The notes below the pieces were generated by a model. That model worked only from the letters and a program-made list of their open reading frames with translations, was not told the origin of the DNA and made no database searches. A stretch of DNA of 10,157 bases from Larix sibirica. Lineage: Eukaryota > Streptophyta > Pinopsida > Pinales > Pinaceae. Shown in pieces: positions 1 to 7,477 of the stretch (position 1 is its first letter; every line of letters begins with the position of its first letter). A program made the position numbers and the translations under genes. The DNA lies in NCBI GenBank assembly GCA_004151065.3, contig NWUY0300015801.1, positions 15,474-25,630 of the forward strand. Reading direction: 5' to 3'.

Positions 1-332
1 GCCCCTTTTCTTTTGCAGAACTTAGGTCTTAGGTCTTCAGAAACGAGTTTCTTCAAAACAATACTGATTTGTTATCTGTAACCAATCATTGAACCTTTAG
101 GAATCTGTTCAATCTTCTCCTCCCGATTCAAAGTTCTATGGTGTCCTTTTTAATAGGGTCCCTTTGGCTCACCTACTAAATAAATGGGTTTTAATCTCTG
201 TAAATTATGTTCTTTTCTATTTGAGATTCTATAAATTCTTTATCAGGAAAAAAAAAAATTTACAGTAAAAATTTAGGTAACTTTGTGTTCTATTTTCATG
301 TAGACCCTTAAGGTTCCAGTATTAGAACCTAG
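1..332 (-). mobile_element. Leader region of a minus-strand LTR retrotransposon (partial)
   Basis: On the minus strand this stretch lies immediately downstream of a tRNA-iMet primer-binding site, so it should be the untranslated leader between that site and gag of an LTR retrotransposon whose body lies left of the window. The assignment rests only on position; no gag-like protein can be read here. The sequence is AT-rich, with an A11 run around 250 and a short direct repeat (ttaggtc) near 24-36. It could equally be a truncated or solo remnant. Confidence 0.5.
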
Positions 333-345
333 GGCTCTGATACCA
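333..345 (-). other. Primer-binding site for tRNA-iMet
   Basis: Read on the minus strand the 13 bases are TGGTATCAGAGCC, the standard plant LTR-retrotransposon primer-binding site complementary to the 3' end of initiator tRNA-Met. It would prime minus-strand DNA synthesis. It is separated by two bases (346-347) from a TG/CA LTR end at 348, the usual spacing. This fixes both the orientation (minus) and the LTR boundary. Confidence 0.85.
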
Positions 346-347
346 TA

Positions 348-480
348 TGTAGGACCCCGTCCTAGATTTGCTAATTTAACTTTAATAAAATCTGTGTTTT
401 CTTTGTTTTCACACTGTTTAAAATTTTTGTTTTGATTTTCTACTTACGTCTATTTCTGTGTATGTAAATTATATANATCT
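348..480 (-). mobile_element. 5' LTR end of a minus-strand retrotransposon (outer limit unknown)
   Basis: The plus strand starts TGTAGGACC at 348, so on the minus strand the LTR ends ...CCTACA, two bases before the primer-binding site. A TATA-like stretch (minus-strand TATATAA, about 475-468, beside the ambiguous base at 476) lies roughly 120 bases inside the end and could be the LTR promoter, which would make the part nearest 348 R-U5. The other LTR end was not found. U3 probably extends rightwards past 480, perhaps several hundred bases, and the interval given is only the part with supporting signals. Confidence 0.6.
350..364. repeat. Inverted repeat at LTR tip
   Basis: TAGGAC (350-355) and GTCCTA (359-364) are perfect inverted copies around a three-base CCC spacer, two bases inside the LTR end. 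In RNA this would be a 6-bp hairpin at the U5 end. Confidence 0.6.
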
Positions 481-1012
481 TAGAATCCCCAAATAACAGT
501 ATTAATCCTGTATAATTTGGATGCCCTGGGGGTTTTTTAGCGTTCTGAATCCATCTAGATGTTCAGAAAATCGATTTAATCAACACAAATTTTTGATTTT
601 TTAGATTTCAAATCGCTGGATTCCGGCCAAGTTTTGGCCAGATGGGCGAAATCATCACACTTTTAGACGGATTCTATAGAAAAGTGTAAGCAAGTGGGTA
701 GTGAGGTGAGCATGCATGTAAAAGAGGTATGCCGTTCTCTCCATTGTAACGTTGAGAATATTGCTATCAAGATTAATATATATCATTAATCTATGTTTTT
801 TTTGAAGAATTGAATGTTGGAGCAGAGAAGACATACATATATTAAATACTTCCATAATTCTTGCCAATGCAAATTTCGTTGCATAGATATTACAATATAG
901 TTGTTACTTGGGTTCAATCACTGACAATGATGCTTGGTTTTAACACTAACGTTTACTTTCTTGTGACATGTGGACAAATATGTGAATAAACAGTATCTTG
1001 CTTCATTTAAAA
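481..1012. other. Unassigned AT-rich stretch, possibly U3 of the LTR
   Basis: No gene is recognisable. The left part may be the U3 region of the minus-strand LTR. A hairpin GGCCAA-GTT-TTGGCC lies at about 626-640. The 70-codon open frame on the minus strand (867-655) has no recognisable motif and looks like chance. Confidence 0.4.
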
Positions 1013-1085
1013 TGGGATGTAGCTTAGATAGTAGAGCACTCACTCAACATGCGAGGGATATGGATATCTATATCCCACATATCCA
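1013..1085 (+). pseudogene. tRNA-Ala-like pseudogene or tRNA-derived SINE head
   Basis: The 73 bases fold on the tRNA-Ala plan. The acceptor is 1013-1019 with 1078-1084 and a discriminator A at 1085; the D-stem is GCTT/GAGC; the anticodon stem is 1039-1043 with 1051-1055; the loop is TCAACAT. The anticodon position reads AAC where a plant tRNA-Ala would read AGC, U33 has become C, the acceptor has mismatches at the first and fourth pairs, and there is an A-C mismatch in the anticodon stem. The B-box region (around 1063-1074) no longer matches GGTTCGANTCC. Most differences from the family pattern are C-to-T or G-to-A, several at former CpG sites, as expected of methylated silent DNA. It could be a dead gene copy or the 5' head of an old SINE; no SINE body, tail or target-site duplication was found. 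Confidence 0.65.
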
Positions 1086-1416
1086 AAATAATGAAATGCA
1101 TACCAACTACTATTTTTTTGGCTGAAAAATTGCATATGATCCCATCAAATTTGTTAAAATCATTTATTTGAAGTAGCAAATTGAGGTGGTGGCTGATAAA
1201 TTTGGTTTTACAGAGTTGTAGAACCTTTTCTTTTATGAACTAAAACCACAAATCCACATTTTATTTTTTAAATGGAATATTTACATTAAATAAAGGTCAA
1301 ATATAATGGACGTTGCACTTAAAAAAACATCTTTCTTGATCAAGGAAGTCACTTGCACATTTGTGGCTATACGACCAGGTGTCCTCTTTCATGTTCATAA
1401 TTGTGCAACACAACTA
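1086..1416. other. Unassigned stretch
   Basis: AT-rich sequence with a T7 run just downstream of the tRNA-like relic. No protein motif, LTR end or RNA gene is seen. Confidence 0.4.
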
Positions 1417-1429
1417 TAGTAGTAGTAGA
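1417..1429. repeat. (TAG)4 trinucleotide run
   Basis: Four TAG units plus A; on the minus strand this is (CTA)n followed by TAG. A similar (TAC)5 run occurs at 8893-8907 at what looks like the 3' tail of a non-LTR element. If related, this run would mark the tail of a minus-strand insertion covering part of 1430-1690. Confidence 0.5.
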
Positions 1430-2266
1430 TATAAATCATCACTAACTTAAGGGCCAAGATTATAGATCGAATGATCAAGGGAGGTAAGGTTGGCATAGGG
1501 TTATGCGGGTGAGCTAGTCTCATGGCTTCTCCTGAGAATGAGAGTGGAGGAGTTGTCTCTACACCCTCACCCAACTTGAATTTTTTAGCTGAAGTGATGA
1601 TATTCAAGGCACTAATAAGAAAGGTATCGAAGAAAGTAAGGCAAGGCACTCTAAGCAAGGGAAATGTGCCTGGAAGTTGGATCAAAACCTAATATTAAAT
1701 GTTACCACGTTTGGCTTAGCCAAAAGGAAAACCAATGATATGTTATGAGAGGTCCATTCATTGCATTATGACCATCTCTAGTATCAATTGAAACCGAGTT
1801 GACAAATAACTGGATCTCACTAATCAAAGGGTAGCTACAATATTGTGTATATGAATCATGGTATTATGTATTCCTCTCTCAATTTAAAGAGGACCACCAC
1901 AATCCCATTTTTCTTTCAAAGAGGACCATATCATGGGTCCTCGTGGGATGTATTTGAATAATTGGAAGACTTAGATGGGTTGGATTCCTGCATCTCCCAC
2001 CATATGCTAGGATGATCCAACTCTGAAAGCCATTAGCAATATACTAAAGAAATACTATAATACCATGCATACAACTCTTTATATTTGGATACAAGCACGT
2101 GTAATTTCTTTCTTGATACCAAGTTAAAGGTATAATTGGGATGTTGGAAGAATGTGTATAAAAAATATTACTAGAAAGGTCTCAACTAGAGATTGTATAA
2201 GTACCATATAAACAATAATGTTAATAAATCCTAGAAAAAACATATGACACGAATGTGTTTCCATTA
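1430..2266. other. Unassigned stretch, possibly a minus-strand LINE fragment at its left end
   Basis: A 96-codon open frame on the minus strand (1685-1395) ends at the (TAG)4 run. Its translation has no family signature that I recognise. Between 1690 and 2266 there is only unremarkable AT-rich sequence, with a repeated AAAGAGGACCA at about 1887 and 1918. No PPR, RT or transposase motif was found here. Confidence 0.35.
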
Positions 2267-2326
2267 AAATTAATAAATAGGATATGATATAAAATCAAAT
2301 TAACAAATATGATGTGATATAGAATG
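2267..2326. repeat. 30-bp tandem duplication
   Basis: 2267-2296 and 2297-2326 match at 25 of 30 positions, directly adjacent. An old AT-rich tandem duplication with no coding role. Confidence 0.7.
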
Positions 2327-2344
2327 GCCAAGAAAAAGCATGAC

Positions 2345-3195
2345 GAAGAACCATGTGCTGGTTTGAACTTAAGGGCTATGAGAAAACAAGGGAGATAGTG
2401 ACTTAACACAATGGCATCATTTTTATAGTATTAATCAATTTTAGTAATTGCGTGAAGCGAAAGGATGGAAAGAAAGTCAGAGGTGCTTAACATTAAGCCT
2501 CCTTTTAAAATGTCACTCAATTTAATACAATGACTCCAGGATATGCCCAATAAGGGCACAATGAGGAACCTATGAAACTCCAATATGAAATGCAAATGAT
2601 GGGAATTAAACCAGATGGCTTCATCTTTTCTAGTGTTATTGGTTCTCATTGGTTCTTATCCTAGCTTAGCATACATGGAACATGGTAAGAAGGTCTGTGG
2701 TGCATAATTGGGAGTGGTTTTGTTGTAAACATTTTAAGGAATATCCTCGCAGATATGTATGCTATATGTTGAAGCTTAGATGGAGTTCAAGTGTTAGAAT
2801 TTATGCTTGAGAGAGATGTGGACTTATGGATTGTAAGTGCTACAACATATGGCAAGCACATATTTGACAAAGAGGTTTTCCAGCTCTTGAAGAAAGGACA
2901 TTGTCAGGTGTGAACCTTGACGACGTTGCCTTGGTTGTTCTCACTATTTACAACCATTCAGGTCTAGTGCATAAAACATGTCATTATTTCAATGACATTA
3001 CTCAATACCACTGCATTGCACCAAGGGTTATCCATGCATGGTTGACCTTCTTGGTTTTGTCGGGTAGTTAGATGAGGCTCAAAATTTTAAGAGGATGCCA
3101 ATGGAACCTGATTTTAGTGTATGGAATATCTTACTTGGTGCCTGCAAAAATAAGATCATTGCAATCTTGAGGTACTATGTGGCATACCTGTCTAA
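2345..3195 (+). pseudogene. PLS-class pentatricopeptide-repeat (PPR) protein pseudogene
   Basis: PLS-class PPR proteins bind organellar RNA in plants, usually for C-to-U editing or processing; this copy cannot make one. Readable pieces in order are: a weak P-like motif LNLRAMRKQG (2363-2392); GKKVRGA (2467-2487); NVTQFNTMTPGYAQ (2509-2550), a stop, then GHNEEPMKLQYEMQMMGIKP and DGFIFSSVIGS up to about 2643. Next come YMEHGKKVCG (about 2671-2700); CIIGSGFVVNILRNILADMY followed by SLDGVQVLEFMLERDV (2702-2820); then GVNLDDVALVVLTIYNHSGL and APRV. The last piece is MVDLLGFVG, a stop, then LDEAQNFKRMPMEPDFSVWN and ILLGACK (about 3037-3150), typical of the final repeats entering the E motif. At least four frame changes and about six stops break it. 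No DYW domain follows. The piece before 2509 is less certain. The chain of motifs is strong, so I am confident of the family. Confidence 0.87.
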
Positions 3196-3534
3196 ACAAC
3201 AATATATTTAAATGCATTCAAGCAAGCACAATGAAGGTTATAAAATAGTTTTTATTTGACATTTGTTTTTTGTTTTGTTTTTTAAGATAAAGGCCAATTC
3301 TATAGACAATCCAATTGATTTTGTAACCTTTTAGTATTGGCACACCTTTTATCATACACTATAGCATTACTCACCATTGCCAACATGTGCTTCTTTAAGA
3401 CTAAGAATGCCAATGATATCCAAAGCTGATTTTTCTTCTCTTAGGCCAATCAATTCTACTTCAAACAATAATTGATAGAAGGGAGAGCTCGAATATAATG
3501 GCTTTGAATAAGGAAACATGGCCAATGTTCCTCC
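3196..3534. other. Spacer between PPR pseudogene and gypsy remnant
   Basis: It contains a T-rich run near 3262-3283. The right part, from about 3440, may be the decayed protease-to-RT linker of the downstream element, but no LTR, primer-binding site or protease DTG/DSG motif could be read. A minus-strand open frame of 89 codons (3636-3367) is the shadow of the gypsy remnant and spacer. Confidence 0.4.
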
Positions 3535-3839
3535 CGCTATCAATATGGACATTTCTATCACCCTTGGTGTCACTAAAAACATCCTTCTTGGAGCTTCCTG
3601 TTCCCTTGAAGAATGCCCCTTTTCCAAGAATTTCATGATCTTTTTGCTAGTCTTATTAAAAAATTCCTATAATTGATTCTAACATTATTTAACATTGTAT
3701 CGACACAAGGCCAGATGCATCCCCTATTTAATAGAAACAAAGGCTAAGGCCTTGGCCATCAAAGAAAAAATCAATAAACTTAGCCAAGCTAGGTTTATTT
3801 ATCCAATCACTTATACATCTTGGGTGTCTAATCATGTCC

Positions 3840-3862
3840 TCATTAACAAGAGTAGGGTTCAT
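3840..3862 (+). other. Internal deletion junction in RT of remnant A
   Basis: The frame that reads TSWVSNHVLINK ends here, and the next frame resumes at PWGTFNYF. In intact gypsy RTs about 60-65 residues separate these motifs, including the strand with the first catalytic Asp. Fewer than ten codons remain, so roughly 180-200 bases are missing, with a frame change at the join. Confidence 0.75.
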
Positions 3863-4436
3863 GCCTTGGGGTACATTCAATTATTTTGTTATGCCTTATG
3901 GATTAAAGAATGTTGGTGCCATTTTCCAATGTGCCATGTCATATTGTTTTCATGACTTGGTTCATAAATCCTTGCTTATCTTGACTATTTCACTACTTAT
4001 TCTAAGAAATGGTCACTACATTTAGAATACCTTCACATTTGCTTTCTTCAATGTTGTTAGTATAAAATTCACTAAAACCATTTCAAGTGTATCTTTTGTT
4101 TTATGTTTCATCATATTTTTGGATTCATTGCCCCCCAAAAATGTATTACCATTGACCCCTTGATATTTCTGGCCATTGTTGAGCTTCCTCTACCATGGAC
4201 TCTATGCTAGTTACATAGTATCCATAACAAAGCGAATTTATTCATTGATTTGTTCTTGGTTATGTCATATGTGCTCATGGGTTCTTCCATCTGTTACATC
4301 AATACATACCCTTTGTATGGGATGGCCTACTCCTTTGATTTTCCCTCTTAGTAAGGATTACATCCTTCACATCTTTACCTCACCCTTTGTTGTGGTTAGA
4401 GTGTTAGTTCAACAAGGGGAGTATGCATGTGATCTC

Positions 4437-4523
4437 ATCATGATCACTATAGACATATAATAACGATAAAAATTAGACATATAATAAGAATATATCATGA
4501 TCACTATAGACATATAATAACGA
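4437..4523. repeat. 57-bp tandem duplication inside the RNase H region
   Basis: Thirty bases at 4437-4466 are repeated without mismatch at 4494-4523, an offset of 57. A 13-base core (agacatataataa) appears a third time at 4475-4487. The offset equals 19 codons, and reading continues in the same frame into ALDIVLFVQKL, so the duplication did not itself break the frame. It sits between the VLVQQGE and ALDIVLF parts of RNase H. Confidence 0.85.
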
Positions 4524-5359
4524 AAAAATATAGCCTTGGACATAGTATTATTCGTTCAAAAACTTTGTTATTACATATGTTGTGTACAACCAAGGTTGTT
4601 GCTAATTCGAATTCTATGCAATATGTCTTGGGTCGGCGAATTACCAATGATTAATTCATTCATTGAATTGTCATCCTCCACAAATTCAATCTCAAATTCA
4701 CTACTTCTAAGAGTGAGAAAATTTTGACCCTTACTAAGTTCATTGCCAATCTTCCCATAGGCACAACAGATCTGCCCCTTAATGACAACCTCCTTGATGA
4801 ACACCTTTTTGTTGTCTCCTCAAAGAATCCTTAGTATGATGATATTTTGGTTTATTTTCACACCCAAAATTTTAGTCCTCATCTTTTGCATGGTGAGCAA
4901 TGACGTATATGTCATTAAGATCCTCAATATCTCCTCATTAACAACGTCCTTTACTACTTAGGAGTTAACATTATTCTATGTTATTGCCTTACTAATGAAG
5001 AGGTGGAATGAGTCTTAAACAACTGTCACCATGAACTTGTGGTGGCCATCTCTTAAGGACAACCACTACTTAGTATATCATCAAGGTAGGTTATTCTGGC
5101 CTTCCTGATTGCATCGACATAATCAAGCTGTGTGCCAATTACCAATTTATGCTCCCAAGGCTAAAGCTCCACTAACTCCACTTCATCCTGTAGTTATTGC
5201 TAGTCCTTTTTACAAGTAGGGGATCAACTTTATGGAGTGTTGACCTACATTCAATAGTGGTCACGAGTAAATTTTTGTGTACATCGATTATTTCATGAAG
5301 TGGGTGGAAGCTATGCTAACCTTCAATAACACTTCAACTAGATCAACCCACTTCTTTTT

Positions 5360-5423
5360 CATGCAAAGTGTTTGTAGAAATGCTTGAACCAATACAATGT
5401 AGTTTGCATGCAAAGTGTTTGTA
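5360..5423. repeat. 17-bp direct repeat at the end of remnant A
   Basis: CATGCAAAGTGTTTGTA occurs at 5360-5376 and 5407-5423. The second copy starts inside a perfect 12-bp palindrome TTTGCATGCAAA (5403-5414). The recognisable integrase reading ends at the first copy, so the repeat may mark a rearrangement end. Confidence 0.7.
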
Positions 5424-5727
5424 ATTCTCACAAAAGCATGTATTTGTAGTTTAATATAAGTTTTAATTTGTTATTTAACATAGGTTAAACATTAAAGTAT
5501 ATTAGTTTGTTAAAACCATACGATGATTTTGATTTGGTATCTTATAAGATGACATGTAATGCAAATATATATTGTACACATTTTCTCTTCAACATTAACT
5601 TGTATTGTATTATGGTTAAGCTAGTCACATTCATTGTCCTCTAAATATGTAGTTTCTCGATGTCACAATTTTCACGTATGAACTTCATCTTAGGCACATG
5701 ATATTCCTTTGGAAAGTTCTTGGTGAA
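5424..5727. other. Unassigned AT-rich stretch after remnant A
   Basis: The integrase C-terminal part and 3' LTR of remnant A would be expected here but are not recognisable. No polypurine tract next to a TG end was found. Confidence 0.4.

Positions 5728-5778
<51 letters not shown>
5728..5778. repeat. Compound microsatellite (CT)9(CA)16
   Basis: Uninterrupted CT repeats from 5728 to about 5745 pass directly into CA repeats ending at 5778. Likely length-polymorphic. The open frame reading through it as repeated SLSH and TH residues is an artefact. Confidence 0.97.
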
Positions 5779-5780
<2 letters not shown>

Positions 5781-5875
5781 CAACATATTAATGTTATTGA
5801 TGTTGAAATTGCAATGTCAAAACCATCGATTCTTTGTAGAAATTGCCTTTAAAAAAACATTATACATACAAAATA

Positions 5876-5921
5876 TCAATATATCAATGTTAGTAATATC
5901 GATATATCAACGTTTGTAATA
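5876..5921. repeat. 23-bp tandem duplication
   Basis: 5876-5898 and 5899-5921 are adjacent copies with three mismatches in 23. AT-rich and non-coding. Confidence 0.75.
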
Positions 5922-6701
5922 TGAAATTATTTTCCAATATCAATATTTCAGAAAGGACAATTTCTATGTTTTTATGTCAATCCAATGTTAGTTTCACATG
6001 GTAATTTGACCCCAAATTTAGTAGTTGTAGTCACCCATGGCCTTAAGGCCTCAACCTTGGTGACCCCATATTTTACTAAACCATCCGTAGGGAGAAACAA
6101 ATGAAAAGGAGCAACCATGGAAATCTCATATTTGGCTTAACCAAACTGAGAGAGCAACGATCAACAAGGCTTGTCAGGCATCATATAAAATTTGCCAATG
6201 GTGAGTAATGGCTTGTTACTTGGTCGAATATTGAGCCACACCAAGTGCTTGGTTTTGTTCAATAATGTAATCATCGTACTAATAGAAACATCACTTCTTG
6301 GACTTCACAAACAACAATACAAAGTCACAAAACAACATGCAAATGCTAATTAACCTAGTACTATTAAAATATGTAAACTAGAATGTAAACATAATAAATA
6401 GATTTTTATTGCCAAAAATACAAACTAAGAGGAGGAAGGTAGCAAGATGGACAAATATGACCCTATTTAGGATCAATGAATCCAAAGAATATAAAGATGG
6501 GTGGACTAAGATTTGCATTGGGAAATGATGAAGGAAAGAGGGTAATTTGTATTTGTAACTATTCACATTCATCATGATTCTAGTCAAATTAAATTATTTT
6601 GAGTACATAGATTAATCAACAAATAGACAAAGACACATATAACTACTAAGGTAATTGTCGAATGTCTATTGAGGGTTATTGGTCTTTGACTAAGAAACAC
6701 C
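5922..6701. other. Unassigned intergenic stretch
   Basis: No gene recognised. A 12-bp palindrome GGCCTTAAGGCC (6039-6050) lies between inverted GTCACC (6030-6035) and GGTGAC (6059-6064), so it can form a nested hairpin. Purine-rich tracts at about 6427-6437 and 6531-6542 resemble polypurine tracts but are not followed by a convincing LTR start. The 69-codon minus-strand frame (6587-6378) has no motif. Confidence 0.4.
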
Positions 6702-6966
6702 TTACAATAGTGTGATGTCTCTTTCATCATTATAACCTTTATTTTAAATTTTTATAAAATTTATTTTCCTTCAATAAATTCAATTTTATTACGATAATGT
6801 GATGTCTCTTTCATCATTATAGCTTTTATTTTAATTTTTTATAAAATTTATTTTCTTTCAATAAATTCAATTTTAACTTCATTGATACTTTGAATTACTC
6901 TTTCCTCGTTATAGCTTTTTTATTTATTTATAAAATTGTTTTTTCTTCAATAAATTTAATTTTTAA
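6702..6966. repeat. Three-copy tandem repeat, about 87 bp per unit
   Basis: Unit 1 (6702-6788) and unit 2 (6789-6875) are offset by exactly 87 bases and are very similar, both running from a TGTGATGTCTC start to a TTCAATAAATTCAATTTTA-type end. A more diverged third unit (about 6889-6966) follows at an offset near 92. Units 1 and 2 look much younger than the third. No open frame runs through it. Confidence 0.88.
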
Positions 6967-7355
6967 TTTCACTTCTACAATAAGTTTGAATTTTGGTCGT
7001 CCATATATGAAGGCATATTGAACACTGGTTTAAAGCATTTATTTGTTAAATAATAATTTTATAATACCTGCAATGATAAAGATAAACATTAATTTTATGC
7101 GTTATAAAATGCTAGTTTTTAATTCCTCCAAAAGAAGGTAGGAAAACTTTACAAATTAATAAAAATAACACAATTTTTTAAAAACTTAGGTGAGAAAACA
7201 CAAAATTAATCGTACAATGTAAAGATGTTTTTTCACAAAATTACTAAATTGCCGATGTTGTATACACAATGAGTAGTGGGGTGGAGATAACTAAAGTGTC
7301 AGCTTTCCACAATATTACTATTTCTAATACAAGGTAGGAAAAATGTCGTATAATT
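6967..7355. other. AT-rich stretch upstream of the tRNA
   Basis: Nothing coding is seen. The 30 bases before the tRNA are AT-rich (CGTATAATT just before 7356). No CAA triplet lies within ten bases of the tRNA start, although many plant tRNA genes have one there; the nearest is at 7330-7332. Confidence 0.4.
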
Positions 7356-7429
7356 GACCGCATAGCGCAGTGGATTAGCGCGTTTGTCTTCGGATCAAAA
7401 GGTCGTGGGTTCGACTCCCACTGTGGTCG
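7356..7429 (+). tRNA. tRNA-Arg(UCG)
   Basis: The 74 bases form a full cloverleaf. The acceptor GACCGCA (7356-7362) pairs with TGTGGTC (7422-7428), with one G-U pair, and the discriminator is G. The D-stem is GCGC/GCGC (7365-7368, 7378-7381). The anticodon loop is CTTCGGA (7388-7394) with anticodon TCG (7390-7392), reading the Arg codon CGA. The variable loop has five bases. The T-stem is GTGGG/CCCAC with loop TTCGACT. The A box (TAGCGCAGTGG) and B box (GGTTCGACTCC) match the polymerase III consensus. No intron. The one flaw is a T-T opposition closing the anticodon stem (31-39, at 7387 and 7395), where a pair is normally expected; the gene may be functional or slightly decayed. The minus-strand open frame 7432-7244 is the antisense of this tRNA and not a protein. 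Confidence 0.93.
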
Positions 7430-7460
7430 CATTCGATCATCGAATCCTGTGTTATGTACG

Positions 7461-7477
7461 TTTTATTTTTATTTTTT
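7461..7477 (+). terminator. Polymerase III terminator
   Basis: Runs of T4, T5 and T6 (7461-7464, 7466-7470, 7472-7477) start 31 bases after the tRNA end, the type of signal used by RNA polymerase III. Confidence 0.75.

Larger units (their letters stand above)
3535..5376 (+). mobile_element. Ty3/gypsy pol remnant A: RT, RNase H, integrase (Tat/Athila-like)
   Basis: This is a dead polyprotein segment of an LTR retrotransposon. Upstream linker: KNILLGASCSLEE and FQEFHDLFAS (about 3565-3650). RT start: HCIDTRPDASP and RFIYPITYTSWVSN (3811-3834 region). RT core: PWGTFNYFVMPYGLKNVGAI (3864-3923) and AYLDYFTTYSKKWSLHLEYL, where the YLDD box reads YLDY (3977-3988). Next is CIFCFMFHHIFGFIAPQKC. RNase H and linker: TTKVVANSNSMQYVLGRR (4586-4639), FTTSKSEKIL, NLPIGTTDLPLNDNLLDEHL. 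Integrase: CHH (5024-5032) and DCIDIIKLCANYQ, in which the second zinc Cys is Tyr (5140-5142). Then APKAKAPLTPLHPVVIASPF (5151-5210), GINF where the first catalytic Asp would sit (Asn, 5226-5228), and IDYFMKWVEAM with its Asp kept (5286-5288). Reading needs all three frames and many stops. Domain order RT-RH-INT is gypsy, not copia. The lineage is inferred from motif wording. Confidence 0.9.

Noticed and set aside
1395-1685. 96-codon minus-strand open frame as a gene
   Set aside because: No family motif, no conserved domain, and its C-terminal tyrosine run is only the trinucleotide repeat.
2221-2409. 62-codon minus-strand open frame with hydrophobic repeats
   Set aside because: Its repeated ILYHI-type residues arise from the 30-bp AT-rich tandem duplication.
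3367-3636. 89-codon minus-strand open frame
   Set aside because: The opposite strand carries the linker and RT start motifs of gypsy remnant A, so this is its antisense shadow.
5698-5919. 73-codon plus-strand open frame with repeated His-Thr
   Set aside because: It reads through the (CT)n(CA)n microsatellite and has no other support.
6427-6545. Polypurine tracts as the 3' LTR border of remnant A
   Set aside because: No TG LTR start follows either tract, and they lie about 1 kb beyond the last integrase similarity.
7244-7432. 62-codon minus-strand open frame
   Set aside because: Its readable part (PQWESNPRPFDPKTNALIHC) is simply the antisense of tRNA-Arg, a well-known source of false hypothetical proteins.
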